Below are positions 45,023-58,720 of a DNA stretch of 64,000 nucleotides, in pieces. Under the pieces are notes generated by a model that was not told where the DNA came from, made no database searches, and saw only the letters and a list, made by a program, of their open reading frames with translations. A program made the translations under genes and the position numbers. Source of the stretch: Torymus aiolomorphi (lineage: Eukaryota > Arthropoda > Insecta > Hymenoptera > Torymidae); NCBI GenBank assembly GCA_036365515.1, contig CM070873.1:261613575-261677574 (forward strand), written 5' to 3'. How positions within the stretch are numbered: the first letter of the stretch is position 1; every line of letters begins with the position of its first letter.

Positions 45023-48000
45023 CCAATTTACAAGAACTTTTACCATCAGCTACTTTCAAATCTGAATATTTCTATTAGTTAATACAGATATTGTAATTAT
45101 TACAATATCACATTTTATCCTTAAACATGTCAAATAGTTGTATTTCAAATAGATAAATATGTTAACAGTAACAATATTCTTCTCTCAGTGCAGTAATAAA
45201 TGTTTTATAAAAATTCTCTCGGGATTTATGAAAATTCAGAGGTACAAATAAAGAGCACCTATTTCTGTATTAGAACATTAAATTATTCTCAGAATATATA
45301 TTCTGTCAGTTTTACACATTGCATTAGCTGAAATTCATCTGCATGCCGATTCAGCATTAATATCTAACTCTTCTACTACACCAAATATAGCCCTAAATTG
45401 AGCACTCTCAGCATATGCTTGATGAAAACTCTCACATTGCATGTTTGATTTTACAATTAAAGCGTATTAATGCCAATGGAGCGTAATCGCACTACAACAG
45501 ACCGTGTAACATACATACTTAATAAAATATCCCCGAATAGCTGAACTCTATATAATCCTTCATAATTTTCTTTTCCACTCGAAAAAAAGTCCGATTACAA
45601 AAAGCTTCTGGGGAAAACGCCTCTTCGAATTCACCCTAACCCAACCCCTACATATAACATCTACACATACACGTACACGCGTAAATGTATATATTTCTAG
45701 GAAACCTCTCGCATAGTACACAACAAGTGCCCAGTATAGGAGAGGAGGAAGAGGAGGAGGCCTCTTCAGTGTTTGTAGCTTAGCCAGTCTCGCTGCCGCT
45801 GCTCCTCTTCTCTCGGTTTTTGTGCCACGGGCGCTTTAGCCGCCGGCAGAGCGCACGGCGGGGGTAGTGCAGCAGCCCTCCATCAGGAAAACGAGCGAAT
45901 ACCTTTTTGCGCGGGTGATCGCGTACGGTACGCTGCCGCCGCCGCTCTAATCCTTTGCGGCCGCCAAAAGAATGCGCCGACCCTGTTTTTCCCTCTTTCG
46001 CTCGCTCGTACTGGGCTTTCGTTCCTCTTTCTCTCCTAGGCATAATATCCGCACGTCGAGCGAGCGGTAGTAGTAGTGTGTGTGTGTGTGCGTGAGTGAG
46101 AAAGAGCCGGTGAGTGTAGAGGAGTAATAAGAGGGCCGCTCGAGCTTAGCCCCCGGAAAATCTGACGGGAACGGATGTTCGCCCCAAATCCTTGGAACCG
46201 AGTTAAAGTTCAGCCGCTGTGTATAGATGTATAGAGGAGGTAGAAGGTCTCCCGATACTCGGGGCTGGGGAGGAGGACGACGGCGTGTGCGCTAGGCGAT
46301 AATTAGAAATTCAGCTGAAACAGTCGAACATGGAGTGCAGAGATATACTTGAGAATTATTGTGGATTAATGGCAAATATTAATTGCATTTTATGTAAACG
46401 CGCAGCTTGTCGATATCGCGTGTAAGAGATTTTACGTAAAATTAACTGAAATGTTTGATCGTGATATGTGCGAGCGGAAAATGCATTCGAAAGTATTACA
46501 ATATCACGTCAAAGTTTTAATTGAATTGCTTGGAAATTGTTTGAAAAATCAACGTGTAACGTACAAAAGAGACATCGCAGAAGCAATTTTTTTAAAACAC
46601 GAACGTACCCCATTGATTTATTATAATGCGTGCACTTAATATTGACGAATAATCAGTCTGTCAATATATTAAATTTAAAATTCATTGTACGCTCATCACC
46701 CTCACCGCCTCCTCTTCAATTTCACCAACCTGACGGGTGGCAACATTGAAATTAGAAAAAAAAGTAATAAGGCTCCGGCACTTTTTGCTTCCTTATTTTA
46801 CTTATCAGTATTCCCTTACACACTTTCGCCCGTATAATAAAGCAAATCGACTCGCGCGGATTGTACACACAAATAAAGAAACACCTATAGCCCGATGTAA
46901 CAGCCTCGCAACGAGCCCTTATCGGACAACGCCGTATACAATCACACACACACGCACACACACAAACTCGCGGAATTGGTAAAAAAGCCAACTCACAGCA
47001 GCAGCAGCAGCGGGAAGGGGTTATTACGAGGCTGTCGTCTCGTGTATCACGCGGCTGCGCGCACCCGCTTTTTCCGCGTCCTCCTACGGATTTACGTCGG
47101 TTTGTATTTCCATCGAAAGCGAGTGCATCGGAGTCTCGCCGGACCGTGACTGCTACTACTATAACCACCACTACACCGCTCTGCGAGTTTCAGGTTTTCG
47201 AATCTCTTTGCCGAGCTTTTTTCACTCCTCTTTATCCACTTCCCTCCCCCCTCTCTCGGTGCGCGGTGGTAAAGTCCTTCTTTTCGTTCCTTTGCCGCGC
47301 GCTTTTCCCTGCGTTTTTACCTGATTTTCTCCCCATACATTTTCCCCCCGCACCGATTCGCCACGCCGCTAAATATAAGACGGGAATTTCTCCTGGCAGC
47401 TGCGGAATGCAAGCGGGCGGGCGCGCGTAAGCTTTTTCTCTCGCGGCTGGCAGCCAGTCGCGATGGTTTATTTTTAGCGAGCATAGCTGCTGCGCGCCGT
47501 ACCCCTCGTTAATGTCAATTCTCCGGCTGAGTGTCAAATATTTATTTAACATAACGGGCGCCCGTCCGTATCGAGATTTTCTCCACTCGCTCGAGGCAGC
47601 GCAGACATTTACGGAGATGAAAGGTTTTCTTTTATTTTTCCTTTCGATAACTCATATTTACGCTTTAACTTTGACATAGGATGTATAAAAAAAGGTTATA
47701 ATTAATTAGCGATCAGATAAATTTCTTATACGGTTATTTAAAAAAAGAAAAAATTGGTTTTGATGAATAAAGCAGGAAGAGGATGTTAAAATGATTTTTC
47801 CCCTTTTCGAGGAAGTAGTAACAGGTGGAATTAGCCAGACCGCCGCTATATATACAATGACATTTTACTTGGCGAACTTTAACATGGAGCTTCTCAACTT
47901 TCTTCAAGGCTAAACCAGCACAGCGTTCATTATTTAATTCGCGATTTTTTTGTGCTACATTAAAGATCAGGTTACTGCAGACTCGCCTCTTCTCTGTACT

Positions 48001-48068
48001 ACTACTACTACCACCACTGCACCGGTCGAGGTCAGAAATCCTATATCTTCTCTCCGTGCTAGTAGATA

Positions 48069-48092
48069 TCCCCCCCTCTCTCTTTCTCTCTC

Positions 48093-48158
<66 letters not shown>
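48069..48158. repeat. C-run and (TC)n microsatellite
   Basis: CCCCCC followed by TC repeats with TTT and ACC interruptions and then about 30 pure units. Confidence 0.95.
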
Positions 48159-48161
<3 letters not shown>

Positions 48162-48323
48162 ATACATAACTTTAAATTACTCTAGCCGGGGAGAAAAATT
48201 AAGCTCGGACCGCGAGGCGGCTTCAATTAGCGGAAATCACTCGAAAATTGACGTTTGAAACTTTACAAATAATTACGGGCGCGCTGCGCGGGCACTACGG
48301 CTGAAATCCGAACCTATTACATT

Positions 48324-48325
48324 GC

Positions 48326-48406
<81 letters not shown>

Positions 48407-48412
48407 CTCTCC
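48324..48412. repeat. (CT)n microsatellite
   Basis: 89 bp with GT, CTTC and CG interruptions. It lies 150 bp before a GA tract, with which it can pair. Confidence 0.95.
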
Positions 48413-48560
48413 AGGTCGAGTTCTCGCTGCGTGCCGCGTAATTTTAAATTGAAAGCTTTTTCTTTGAAAAAAACGGACGATACTTCGGCTTTCTCTTTTT
48501 ACCGCGCGCCTGGCATATAGACGTCTAGGCGAAATTAAAATTTGCGCTCGACTTAAGCAC

Positions 48561-48565
<5 letters not shown>

Positions 48566-48626
<61 letters not shown>
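48566..48626. repeat. (GA)n microsatellite
   Basis: About 30 pure GA units. With 48324-48412 it forms an inverted pair with a 150-bp spacer. Confidence 0.95.
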
Positions 48627-48629
<3 letters not shown>

Positions 48630-51600
48630 GAGAGCTAGAGCTGGAAAGTATATATCCCGGGCAATTTTGCGAAAATCCGCGCATTAGTCACGAGTCGTTG
48701 GTCATTCAAAATACAATCTCTCCGCGGCCAGAGGTAGAGACGGAAGGAACGAGACGCAGACTTTAATTATCTGTAAAACAATCAAGTATTTAAAGGCACG
48801 TTCAATTAAAATCCGTACTCGCGCGTGCGCTGGAGGTTTGAAGTGCTCTTATTCGCGAGATTCCCCGAGAGTAAACTTAATCAATCATAGAGGCACAGAG
48901 TGAGAGAGAGAGAGAAAAAGAGAGAGAGAGAAGCAGGGCCAGAGACCGGCCACTCTCTGTTTTCATAAAATTGAATGCACCAAATATATCTCTATTAATC
49001 CAATTCTCTTTCATTCTCCCCGCGTGCCAGTCGTTCTCTCCCTCTGCTGCGCGTTATTCCATTCTTCGCGTTTTCCTCTTGTTTCTCCCCCTCGCGTGTC
49101 GCCTCGCGCGCCCGCCTCGCCCCCCTCTTACACACATATACACACAGAGCCTCCCGCTCTCACTCTTTCTCGGAAATCCCGAGCCTATTTTTTCGCCGGC
49201 CCGAGTAATACGTCGTCGGCTTGTTTTTTCCTTTCCTCTCTCCCTCTCTTTCTCCCTGAAAGAGGAGGGTGAGGTGGTGAGGTGAAAAAGCCACTGTTTT
49301 CCCTCCCATCTATCCTCTCTCTCCTCTGAAAAAGGCCTCGCAGCCACACTCACGTGTTAAAGGCCGATGCGCTCGTTCCCGAAGCTCGCACGCGCGCGTT
49401 AAGCTTCTCCCTCTACTACCGGTATGCGAGTTAGTCTCGGCGTTATGAAAATTTTATCCGAGTCCTCTTTGCATGCTCGCCACCATTTCTCTCTCTCTCT
49501 CTCTCTCTCTCTTTCGCTTTTTTTTGCTCTTCTCCATCTATACGCGCACTCTTTATCTTTCGGCGTGGGCCGTGCGCACACGAAACCAAGCAGGGCAGGC
49601 AGGCGCTCTCTACCTGTCCCGTGCCATTTTTCACGAGCCGAGTCCATTACGGCGTAATAGCATCCGATGAATCACCGCGTTCTCTTAAGAGCACGGTCGC
49701 GCGCGGCAGCGGCGGCGGCGTCGACGAGACAGAAACCGGCGGCGGTATACGGCGGGGATTCTCGCGCACCCTCGAGCGCCGGAAAGATAGAGGAGAGAGA
49801 CAGAGAACGCGCCCGTGTAGAGGACCGAGAGATAGCGAAGCCGGGGGGCAGGAGTGGGATGGAGGTGAGGGGGGCGGTAGAGGGATGACCTCTCACGGCT
49901 TTCCCTTTAACAAAATGCTCGCAAGCCCCGAGTATGATTTTTCTTCGGCGGCCATAATGCGATCATCTTCCCCCCTGCCGTCGCCAGTCCTCCAGCGCGA
50001 GGATGGGACGTGACACCACTTGCACCTGAAGAATCGGATCAAATTAAATAACGGACCCGACGGCCACCGCGCGGCCTCGCGACGATAGCCAGCGAGATGT
50101 GTCTACCCTCATCTTGTCATCCCTCACTGCTTTTACTTTTCTTCTCTCGGCCTCTCGCTCTTACTTACGCTCGGCTCTCTCAAATATCTTCGTCCACCCC
50201 CGATCCCTTCTTTTTTTCCTCTTCATCCCACGGGCTCATACAATAAATGTATTTCAGAGGGAATTTTCGTGAACGAGCGCGCTTACGTGCAATTAGTCAT
50301 TCGAATGGAATCGTACAGCAGCAGAAGCGCCTAAGAAGTTTCCGACTGCCCTCTCGATGCGTTTACGTTATATCTATTTGCAAGCGAACTGCGCATGTTA
50401 TTCAGATTTTAATCCGGCTGAATGTTTGAGCGCGCAATGGTGTTTGTTTTGAAGAACTTATACCCCGCGGCACTCTCCCGCAGCTTTTATAGTGCCGAAA
50501 ATCTTACGTATGCAATTTTAATTTTAACGCAGGTACAGCGGCAGCGGAGGGCAATTTGTTTTGCGCGCACGTATGCGCACGTATAATTTAATTTTTGAGA
50601 GCATTATGAGGCTGCACTCTTGAAAAATTAAACGCTGCGCGGCTGCTACTGTCCGGAGAAAAGCGAATTTTGCACGGGTCGCGCGAGAGGTGGTTAACCC
50701 GCCTTAATACGCGATAAAAAAACTTTTGATAAATAATGAAGTCGCGGCACACTCGCACACACACATACACACTTTTGTAGCCCAGCTCGATTAACTATTT
50801 TTTACGCTTGCCTCCTCCTCCACCCCCCAAAGAGCACCTCATTTCGCTGGTTATAATTAAATATTAAGCTCCCCGGCTCCTGCTGCCGCTGATGCGCCGC
50901 CGACTCCTTGTGTATCTCGCAGAGAAGGAAGAAGATGTTGCCCGGCTGTTTATTAATTTAGAAGTGTATTTTTTCCGCGTTAGCCCCCCAGCCTTCAAAG
51001 TACAAGTATCCGTTTAAAAGTAATAAAGCGTAAAAGCTACAGCTCTACCGCGCTTGGCCTTTTCTGATTCTCCGCTTCTGTGTGCAGCCCAAGCTGGGCT
51101 CTTTCTCCCTCTCTCTCCCTCTTTTGCCTTCGCTCCCTAATTATACGAAACTGCAACTCGTGGCTGTATTTAAGAGGGCTTCTCTCCCTCCTTCTTCTCT
51201 TTCTCTCCTCTCCATTACTACTGCTGCTGCTCACCGCCCGGCGAATTATCATGATCAAACGGACGCGTCTTCTCATTTTCTGCAACTTGTTTTGCCGCCG
51301 ATGTCTTTTTTCTAATTAAGTAATTATCGGCGGCTGTTTATGCCCGTCGACGCGCCAGCGGGCGAGGAAGTCGCGCGAGCAAAAGAGAAGAAGGAAAAAA
51401 GAGACCGAGTTATAGGGCGCGGGGGTGCTAAAGTCCCGGCGTAATAAAAGTAAGGGCAATAAAGGGCGATAACGCGCGAAATTTATTTGAAAGAGGAGTA
51501 AATCCATATAGCCAGTGTGAGTTTGTGCGAGTGCGCGCGAGGCGGCGGTTAAATAAAAAGAGAGAGGTGAGAAATCGCTCGGCGGCTTACGTATATATAC

Positions 51601-52133
51601 ACACGCGCTGTAGCAGTGTGCAGAGGCTCACGCTGATGCAAGATTAATGAACAAGATAATAGTAGATAACGCGACTGCCTCTTTCCGACGTAAATATAAA
51701 CTGGTTTTGCGTAATTAGTTTTTAAATCAGTGGGGGTTAAATGATATTCGAAATGTTGCATTAATATTCCCGACCTCTAACGCTCTCTCTCCCCCCTCTT
51801 TCTCTCTTTTTCTTTCTCTCTCTCACCCCTTGCACTATTTCCTACACTCCCCGTTTACGCGCATAGGCGTCACTGGAGTAGGGGGAGGGGGAGGTTGCGC
51901 GGTGCGACATATTTGCTCGCATTTGGAGGCAAAACGCGGCGGCGGGCCCGCGTAATAGCGGTGGCGTTAATAAATTATAGAAATACGTTCGACGTAAATG
52001 GAGCGGTGTAACGCGTGCGCGAGCCCGCCACCCTTGCTATCAATGCATACATGCAGCCACTCTCCCCTCTCCCACCCCTTTCCGCCATCGAACACGCGCG
52101 CACACGCTAGAACCCCGAGTATACATATATGCT

Positions 52134-52249
<116 letters not shown>

Positions 52250-53929
52250 GCAAAAAGGAACTCGAGCTAAATGGCTTGCTCGCGCGCGCATGCATATATA
52301 CAGTGTGCAGGGCCGCATAACCGTGCGAAATAATAAAGCCAGTAATTAATTTCAGCGGGCGACGAGTGATTTGTTCGCCGCCCCTGCAGTTTCGCCGTTT
52401 CCCTCCCTTCCACCTATATATACTGCATCCCACGCCGAATGTGTGTGTATATATACTTTGTGTATATCTATACGCGCGCATTCGTGCCGCTGCAATTGAT
52501 GCCTGCATTATACGCGGCGACCGACGATCGACTTCTCACGAGAGGGGCGAGAGGGAGAAGGAAACAAAGAAGTTGAGACGCGCGACGGCAGGCGCGAGGT
52601 TGGCCTGAAACTTGCCTAAATTGAAAGCCGGCTGCTGACTGGCCGCGGCTACAGGCGGTAGCAGCAGCAGCCGCGCGCTCTGTTGCTACTAGTACTGCTC
52701 CGCTCTGCACTTTCGCAGTTTGCACTTTATGCAAGCCGATTCCTTTCGCCTTTCACGAGCGCTTAGCTTATAACTGCCATAACCAGCGCACGCCCACCGC
52801 CGCGGCCTCAGCCACTTGGTTGTTTCGCGAGCCGACGTCTGCACAAGCGCTGAGCCCGGCGCTGAGCGTTAGCCTCGCTGGCTGCCTGCGGATGGCTGGC
52901 TGATTAGCGATAAGGATTACTGGAGTTTTTTTAGTGCGTTTGTTTTTAAAGCGTATACGTGCGTGTATGAAAGTTTTTGCGTTTGCGAGGAGAGGTTGTT
53001 TTGAAGTTGTGGGTGTGGGTTTGGTTTTATGCTGTTTGATGGGATGAATTTCCTTTTTTTAATAAACTTTGAGGTTGTTAACTATCTTTCTTTAATAGTA
53101 ATTTTTGTTCAATTTTCATTTGTAAATTGATCTCAATAAAAACGGAAAACCAAAATGTCGAAAGCAAATAACGATACATCACCTTCTTATTAGTAACATT
53201 TCCGTTAGTACCATAAAACAAAACATTTACGGTTAAGTATATTATTTTTTTTTTTTTAAGCTAAAGCCATGATATTCGAGGTTTCATTTTCGCTCGGAAA
53301 CAAAGAAATTGACACAAAGATAATTAGTTTCGCATTCGCAAACTTTTGACACAAACTTCGCTAACTAACTGAATTAATCACGGTCAGTAGCTTTGTTCTG
53401 GATCGGGCATGATACTAAAATTGGCCTAGTTATTGAGATCATAAATATATTTTTAATTGGGGGGAAAGGGATTACGCAAACGTGACACAGATTTATAGAT
53501 AGATCGTTATTTATAAATAACCTCTTAATCGAGCAGACAATCGTAAATAATTTTACGAGTCATGTACTGCTGGCTGCTCAAATATTCAAATAAATTTAGA
53601 TTTATCAAATATTACGATATAATGTAGGGCTAAGTTGATTCTACGTATATATAAATATTTGTGTTACACGAAATTAATATTATATGAACGTCGCTATTCA
53701 TATTGAGAATAAGATAAATATTACTGTTTGTGTTATAGCGATATGGGTCCATTTGATGGAAATGATTAAATTGTGTGTAAACAATGCTGTAAGCAATGTT
53801 TGAAAATTCATTATTATTTTGGGTAACTCATGAGCTCACATATTGCTGCAGCTTTCCCTGCAACTTTGCTATGACAACATTTAGCCATGATAAAAATCAG
53901 AGCGAACCAATTTAGAGCTTTTAGGTATA

Positions 53930-54207
53930 CTCTCTAAAGTTGAATTAGTGAAAATTGCTCCACCATTTCAATTAGTATAGAAAAAAACTACTAATTTATT
54001 AGTGGATATTCACTATTTCATTAGTGGTTTTTTAAAAACTACTAATTAAATTAGTAAAAACTACTAATTAAATTAGTAAAAACTACTAATCAAAATAGTA
54101 GTTTTAATAAACTGCTAAATGAAATAGTGAATATTCACTAATAAATTAGAAGTTTTTTCTACTAATTGAAATGGTGGAGCAATTTTCACTAATTCAACTT
54201 TAGAGAG
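53930..54207. mobile_element. palindromic TA-flanked MITE with a tandem core
   Basis: Left end CTCTCTAAAGTTGAATTAGT and right end its inverse. Arms of about 105 nt are nearly identical and TA flanks both ends (53928-53929 and 54208-54209). The centre has three tandem copies of a 21-22 bp unit containing AAAACTACTAATTAAATTAG. No coding capacity. The ends suit a Tc1/mariner-type non-autonomous element. Confidence 0.85.
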
Positions 54208-57200
54208 TAGAACAATATTATAATTCAAATTTCGCTACAGTTTTATCAAGTTATATTTAGCCTACAATATAAACGTGCTTTTCGCCAACAAGCTAATTAT
54301 TTGTAACATCTTAATGAGCTAAACGATTTGCTCCGTTAGTTAAACTACAAAAGATAACAGCCCCGGTGAAGTTCAAACAACGCACTTGAAAAAGTTACGT
54401 CATTAATTAAATTACGAAATCCGAAGTTTGAAAATGTTACAAAGCCAGAGGTAGCGCTCGCGAGTGCTTTATTAACTTTTATTGCTCTTCAGCGGTCTTT
54501 ACGAGCGAAGAGATTATTTTGATTTAGCCGGGAAACTTTCGCGGGCGCGCTCAATGTACCAAAAAGTACGCACAGTCTCTCAAATGTACGTCCCGGCGCG
54601 ACTTTCTATTGCTCTCTCTCTCTCTCTCTCTCCCTCTTCGTATGTGTCTCCCTCCTTCTCTTCCAATAACTACCGATAAAACAAACAATTACTTTATAAA
54701 TTCCAAGCGTTAGCGGAGCAACGCGCGGCGGCGCCGGCATTGCAAACTTGGGCTTTGGCGCGACGCTCAAAGGATAACAAAGTGGTGGAGCAAGTCGAAT
54801 CGCGCGGGCGGGCGCTGAACGGAGTGTGGTGCCAAAGTAGCTGCCAGCTAGTGAACTAGGAAAGACTGTGGGGAACAAACACGGTCCGGGTCGGCGACAG
54901 AGACAGAGGGGGGGGAGAGAGACAGTGCGGTACTTGGGATAACACACTGTCATCGAACTCTCGATTAAGCGGATGCCGGGTAAAGGTGCAGGCGCGCCCG
55001 GTTATAGACTAAAGCAAATATTTGGCGCTTGAAAGATAGAGGCTCGAGATGAAGGGAGATCGGCGAGAGAGGGGTAAATAGGGTGGAAGAGGGAGGAGGT
55101 GTCGAAGGGGGCGGTAAAGAGTGGGCGGTAAAGGGGGTGGTGAGCTTAAGTCAATTAAATAGTTTGAGGGTAAGCCGCCTACTATGGAACGAACGTCGCA
55201 CTCTCCCTCTCTCTCGCTTTCTCTTTCTCTCTCCCTCCCTCCCTCTAAGCTCCCGATCTCCGGCTTAACCCAAAAACTTCTCTCTGCGTAAACTCCCTCG
55301 TGCATGAATATCTACTTCCGATAGGAAAAGTTACCGCCGTCATTAATTATGCCTGATGCGGTTGTTCGCGCAGACCCGCATAATCCCGCGGCATACGTTT
55401 TCCTAATACCTCGGGAGATTCCCACTAATACACGTGTATACACGCAAGCTCGCGCGTCAGCGTGCGTATACGCTGTATACTGTACGTGTGCACCTTCTAT
55501 CTTGGTCTATGTGTGGGCATGCGCGCACGTCAGCCTCAAGTCTATTCGGGATATACGAAAATGTCGGTCGCTATACTCTACTCTCGCCCCCCGTTGATAC
55601 ATAGATACGCTCGCGCGATGGGTCCCCATCGGAACGAGAAGATATTGCTCCTCTATACTGGTTTAGCCGTATAATTGCCGGGTATATATATAAAGTGAGG
55701 GGCTCGACTAGAGTCTCCTCGCCTTTCCATTTGATGAAAATAGCCATCCCCCTGATTGACCGAATTTCATTGCGGAATCCGGCCGTTGTTCTTCTTCTCC
55801 GTTCTCTCAATGGATGGACGGGGGTGGATGAAAAGCTACTCCACTTTCGTTCCACGCAAAAGCACACACATACACACACTCGGAGAGAGAAGCCACTATG
55901 CTCTTATTACTTTTGTAATTAATATGATATGTTACGGAGGGCTTTACTTAAGGAAATGCCCCCCCCCCTCTCTCTCTCTCTCTCTCTCGGTCTCACGCAC
56001 ATTAGACAAATTGTATTTATCTCCTCTGTGATTACGTGGGCCGAAATTCCAGCCACTCTGCGTTCATTAGAAGATTACTTCCTAATTCCTGGCGAACAAA
56101 CTCGACCAACATTCTACTATATTATAATTAGTTGTTGATAATTATGAATGTTTCATATATTGCTATTTACTTGTATATAAAAATAGATTGCAGATTTAAA
56201 TCATAGCTCATTCAAATATTAAATTTAAGTATCGCGATTATACGAAGAACGCAGGCAGCATTCTTATCGAGAAGTTGCTCAATGAAAAAAAAAAAAAAAA
56301 ACAAGCCAACTCCGTATTTACTTAACATTGTTTCACCACTGGCAATCACCTCGAAGCAAACTGATGAAATCACTGGTGCCGAAGGACGCAAATCGCCGCC
56401 ACCACGGCCGCGCCGCCCGTGTATATCGAAACCGTGTGTGCACGATCACGCGCACCGAGCCGAACGCGCTAACTAGTTTTAATACACGGAGATGCGCGGC
56501 CGGCTAAACAATGCAAACTGATTAGCTGAAAATCAAGCGCCAATAGACGGGGATGGCCCCCCCGATGCGCTCACGGCCCCGTGGGGACTGCATGCGCGGC
56601 CAGTGTGTATTAAGGCCAGCGACGAAAATTTAACCTCCAGCCTAAGCTGCCGATAGTGTTGTCTCTTGTCTGTTGCTCGCTCGCCACGGTCTCCCAAGGA
56701 ATATTATCTACCGTATAATGATATTTTATCGGGATCGATAATAATATGAAAAGAAATAAAATAATGTACTGTATAAGTAATATCTAGTCGATAATAATCG
56801 TAATAACAATCATAATACCGATAATTGAATGAGAATAGGCATCTAAAACTATATGTAAATTCTATATTGATTTTTATGAATATATAGTAATGCAATATTG
56901 AGATTTATCTCTAAAGTTATTACTGAAATTATATTAGTAATTAATTAACTTACAAATGATTGATCAATTTGTTGTGATATAAAATATTAAGATGGTTAGA
57001 ATAATATTATATGTGCAAGTAAGCTAATTTAATATAAAAATAATTAAGTTTCAATTGAATATTGTAAACTATCGATCCAGTCACTTATTAAAATTATTCA
57101 TAAAATTGTATTTTTGATCGTTTTCAGTAAAATATAATATTTTTTATATCAATAGGATATCAAATTGAATTGTGGTTTTAAAACTCGTTTTTACATATAG

Positions 57201-57596
57201 AAAACTTGTACTATTGTTAAAAATTCTTTTATACAAATACAATTATTTAATGATAATTAATTATGTTTATCAGTCTTAAAAGTCAAATATTTATACTCTT
57301 AATTGGTGATTGCTCTCTTCGTTCATTTCGATGTATCGTTTACGTTTTGTTGAAAATATTAATTATGACTTTGATGTTAATAAAAGTTGATACTGTAATT
57401 AAAATTATAACTTTCAAAAATGAAAGATATGTGTAATTTGATTTATTTAGCGCAGCGTAAAATTACAGCGCATGTCACTTAAGTCGTCCCGATATTTAAA
57501 CTTGCTTTTGTCAATGGATAGCCCTTTGAATATTTAAAAAAAATTACAGCAAATGTGCAATTGACATTCAAGCTTTCCGCAGTTGCGCTCAAATTG
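54208..57596. other. unassigned DNA, CpG-rich then AT-rich, no gene seen
   Basis: 54480-56690 is CpG-rich with short TC runs and a C-run/TC junction at 55961-55988; an A17 run begins at 56284. 56690-57590 is AT-rich. No feature beyond these repeats. Confidence 0.5.
55961..55988. repeat. poly-C followed by (TC)n
   Basis: About nine C residues fused to TC repeats, like 25021-25096. Confidence 0.9.
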
Positions 57597-57659
57597 GATA
57601 TACTCACTGCTTTACCGCGGCGCGAATTTGCTATACTCACTGCGTCGCCGCGGCGCGGT
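57597..57659. repeat. two-copy tandem repeat, about 31 bp unit
   Basis: TATACTCACTGC followed by a variable 6-7 nt and CGCGGCGCG occurs twice in a row (near 57598 and 57631), directly before the CACGGAGAG element. Confidence 0.75.
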
Positions 57660-57673
57660 AGCACAGCGCAGCA

Positions 57674-58087
57674 CACGGAGAGAAAAGTTAACGTTAACTG
57701 GAGACTTAGGCCAAAACGGCCTGAGTGACTCGGGTAGTAGGCATAAAGCTAGCATTACTGAAGTCTCCGGTAATTTCTGCCTGAGAGTCAACAGTAAAGA
57801 TTTTTTTCCATGTTCACCAATTCTTAATAATTGATGTTGTTTAGCTAAATTATAATAGAAAAACATATTATAATTATAATTAACGTATGTAAATCGTATA
57901 TAAACTATGTAAAGTTTATTTATTTGCGTACAAATGATGTTTGCATCTCCTAACCTCAAAAAAAACATGCGACTGTGACGGAGAATCCAAGCAAAAACGG
58001 CCTAAGAGTCCGGCATTGGCGATTGTCTACATGCACTAACCTTAACGGATAAACTAAGGTTATATTTATTCAAGTTTTCTCTCCGTG
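57674..58087. mobile_element. CACGGAGAGAAAA MITE, 414 bp, with CA duplication
   Basis: The left terminus CACGGAGAGAAAAGTTAAC matches the inverse of the right terminus over the first 13 bases. CA at 57672-57673 is repeated at 58088-58089. Inside, AAAACGGCCT occurs near both ends in the same orientation (about 57712 and 57993). No coding capacity. The CACNGAGAGAA start and CA duplication ally it with the CACTGAGAGAA elements. Confidence 0.75.
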
Positions 58088-58244
58088 CATCGCTGCGGAA
58101 CAGCTGAGACGTTGTACTGACTATCGCAGTGCGCACGAACTCATGCCGTATCTCTCACTTTTCCACCTGTAAATGGGGTAGACGCTGATTTGACCCTCGC
58201 CGCGGTGACAACGAGGCGAGGAAGAAGGCGGATGTGCTCTCACG
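58088..58244. other. short unassigned interval
   Basis: Mixed composition, leading without a visible border into the degenerate repeat field. Confidence 0.5.
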
Positions 58245-58720
58245 TTCGGTTTCTCTCACTCTAGCTACGTGGACATCTCATACGGCATAGTCTCACACGG
58301 CAACTTATCAGTTATCTTACGGCAGTGTTGTGTCACACTGTACAGTCTCAAACGACGTGTTCGCATGCGACGGTGCTTCTCAAACGGCATCTCATCACAT
58401 GGCATCTCTCATACCGGCTCGCTGCATCTAGCTAGCCACGAGGCAGCACCTCTCAGCAACTGCTACGCCAAACTCAACCGGATTTCTCAAGTAGGGAAAT
58501 TACACTGGCGTTTCTGAAATGGCTTTTCTCAACTGGCTTTCTCAACTGTGGTTTTCATCTGGCTTCTCTCATCAGCTGCTTCGCATCCGCACGTTCATCT
58601 CACCGGCTTTCTCATTTTGACCATCTCAACTTACGGCTCTTCTCAACTGCACATCATCGTTGCGGACTCACCATCACTGGACCAACTCATCAGCGTGGAC
58701 GATTGATATAATCGCTACGT
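58245..58720. repeat. degenerate TCTCA/CGGC repeat field
   Basis: TCTCA or CTCA recurs about every 12-25 nt, usually followed within a few bases by CGGC, TGGC or a close variant (for example TCTCACACGGC, TCTCAAACGGC, TCTCATACCGGC, TCTCAACTGGC). At least fifteen such words are present. Spacing is irregular, so it is an old or recombined minisatellite. One frame at 58269-58517 is open for 82 codons but resembles no family. Confidence 0.6.

Larger units (their letters stand above)
44574..45190. mobile_element. CACTGAGA MITE, 617 bp, with CA duplication
   Basis: The left end is CACTGAGAAAAGGATTTGTT and the right end, reversed, CACTGAGAGAAGAATATTGT. Both then carry ACTGTTAACAT. CA at 44572-44573 is repeated at 45191-45192. 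The interior has many GTTAACA repeats and holds a separate palindrome at 44771-45022. Terminus and duplication agree with the transposon at 12187 and the element at 57674. Confidence 0.82.

Noticed and set aside
58269..58517. 82-codon frame inside the TCTCA/CGGC field
   Set aside because: The repeat words explain its Ser-His-Gly bias; no known family fits.
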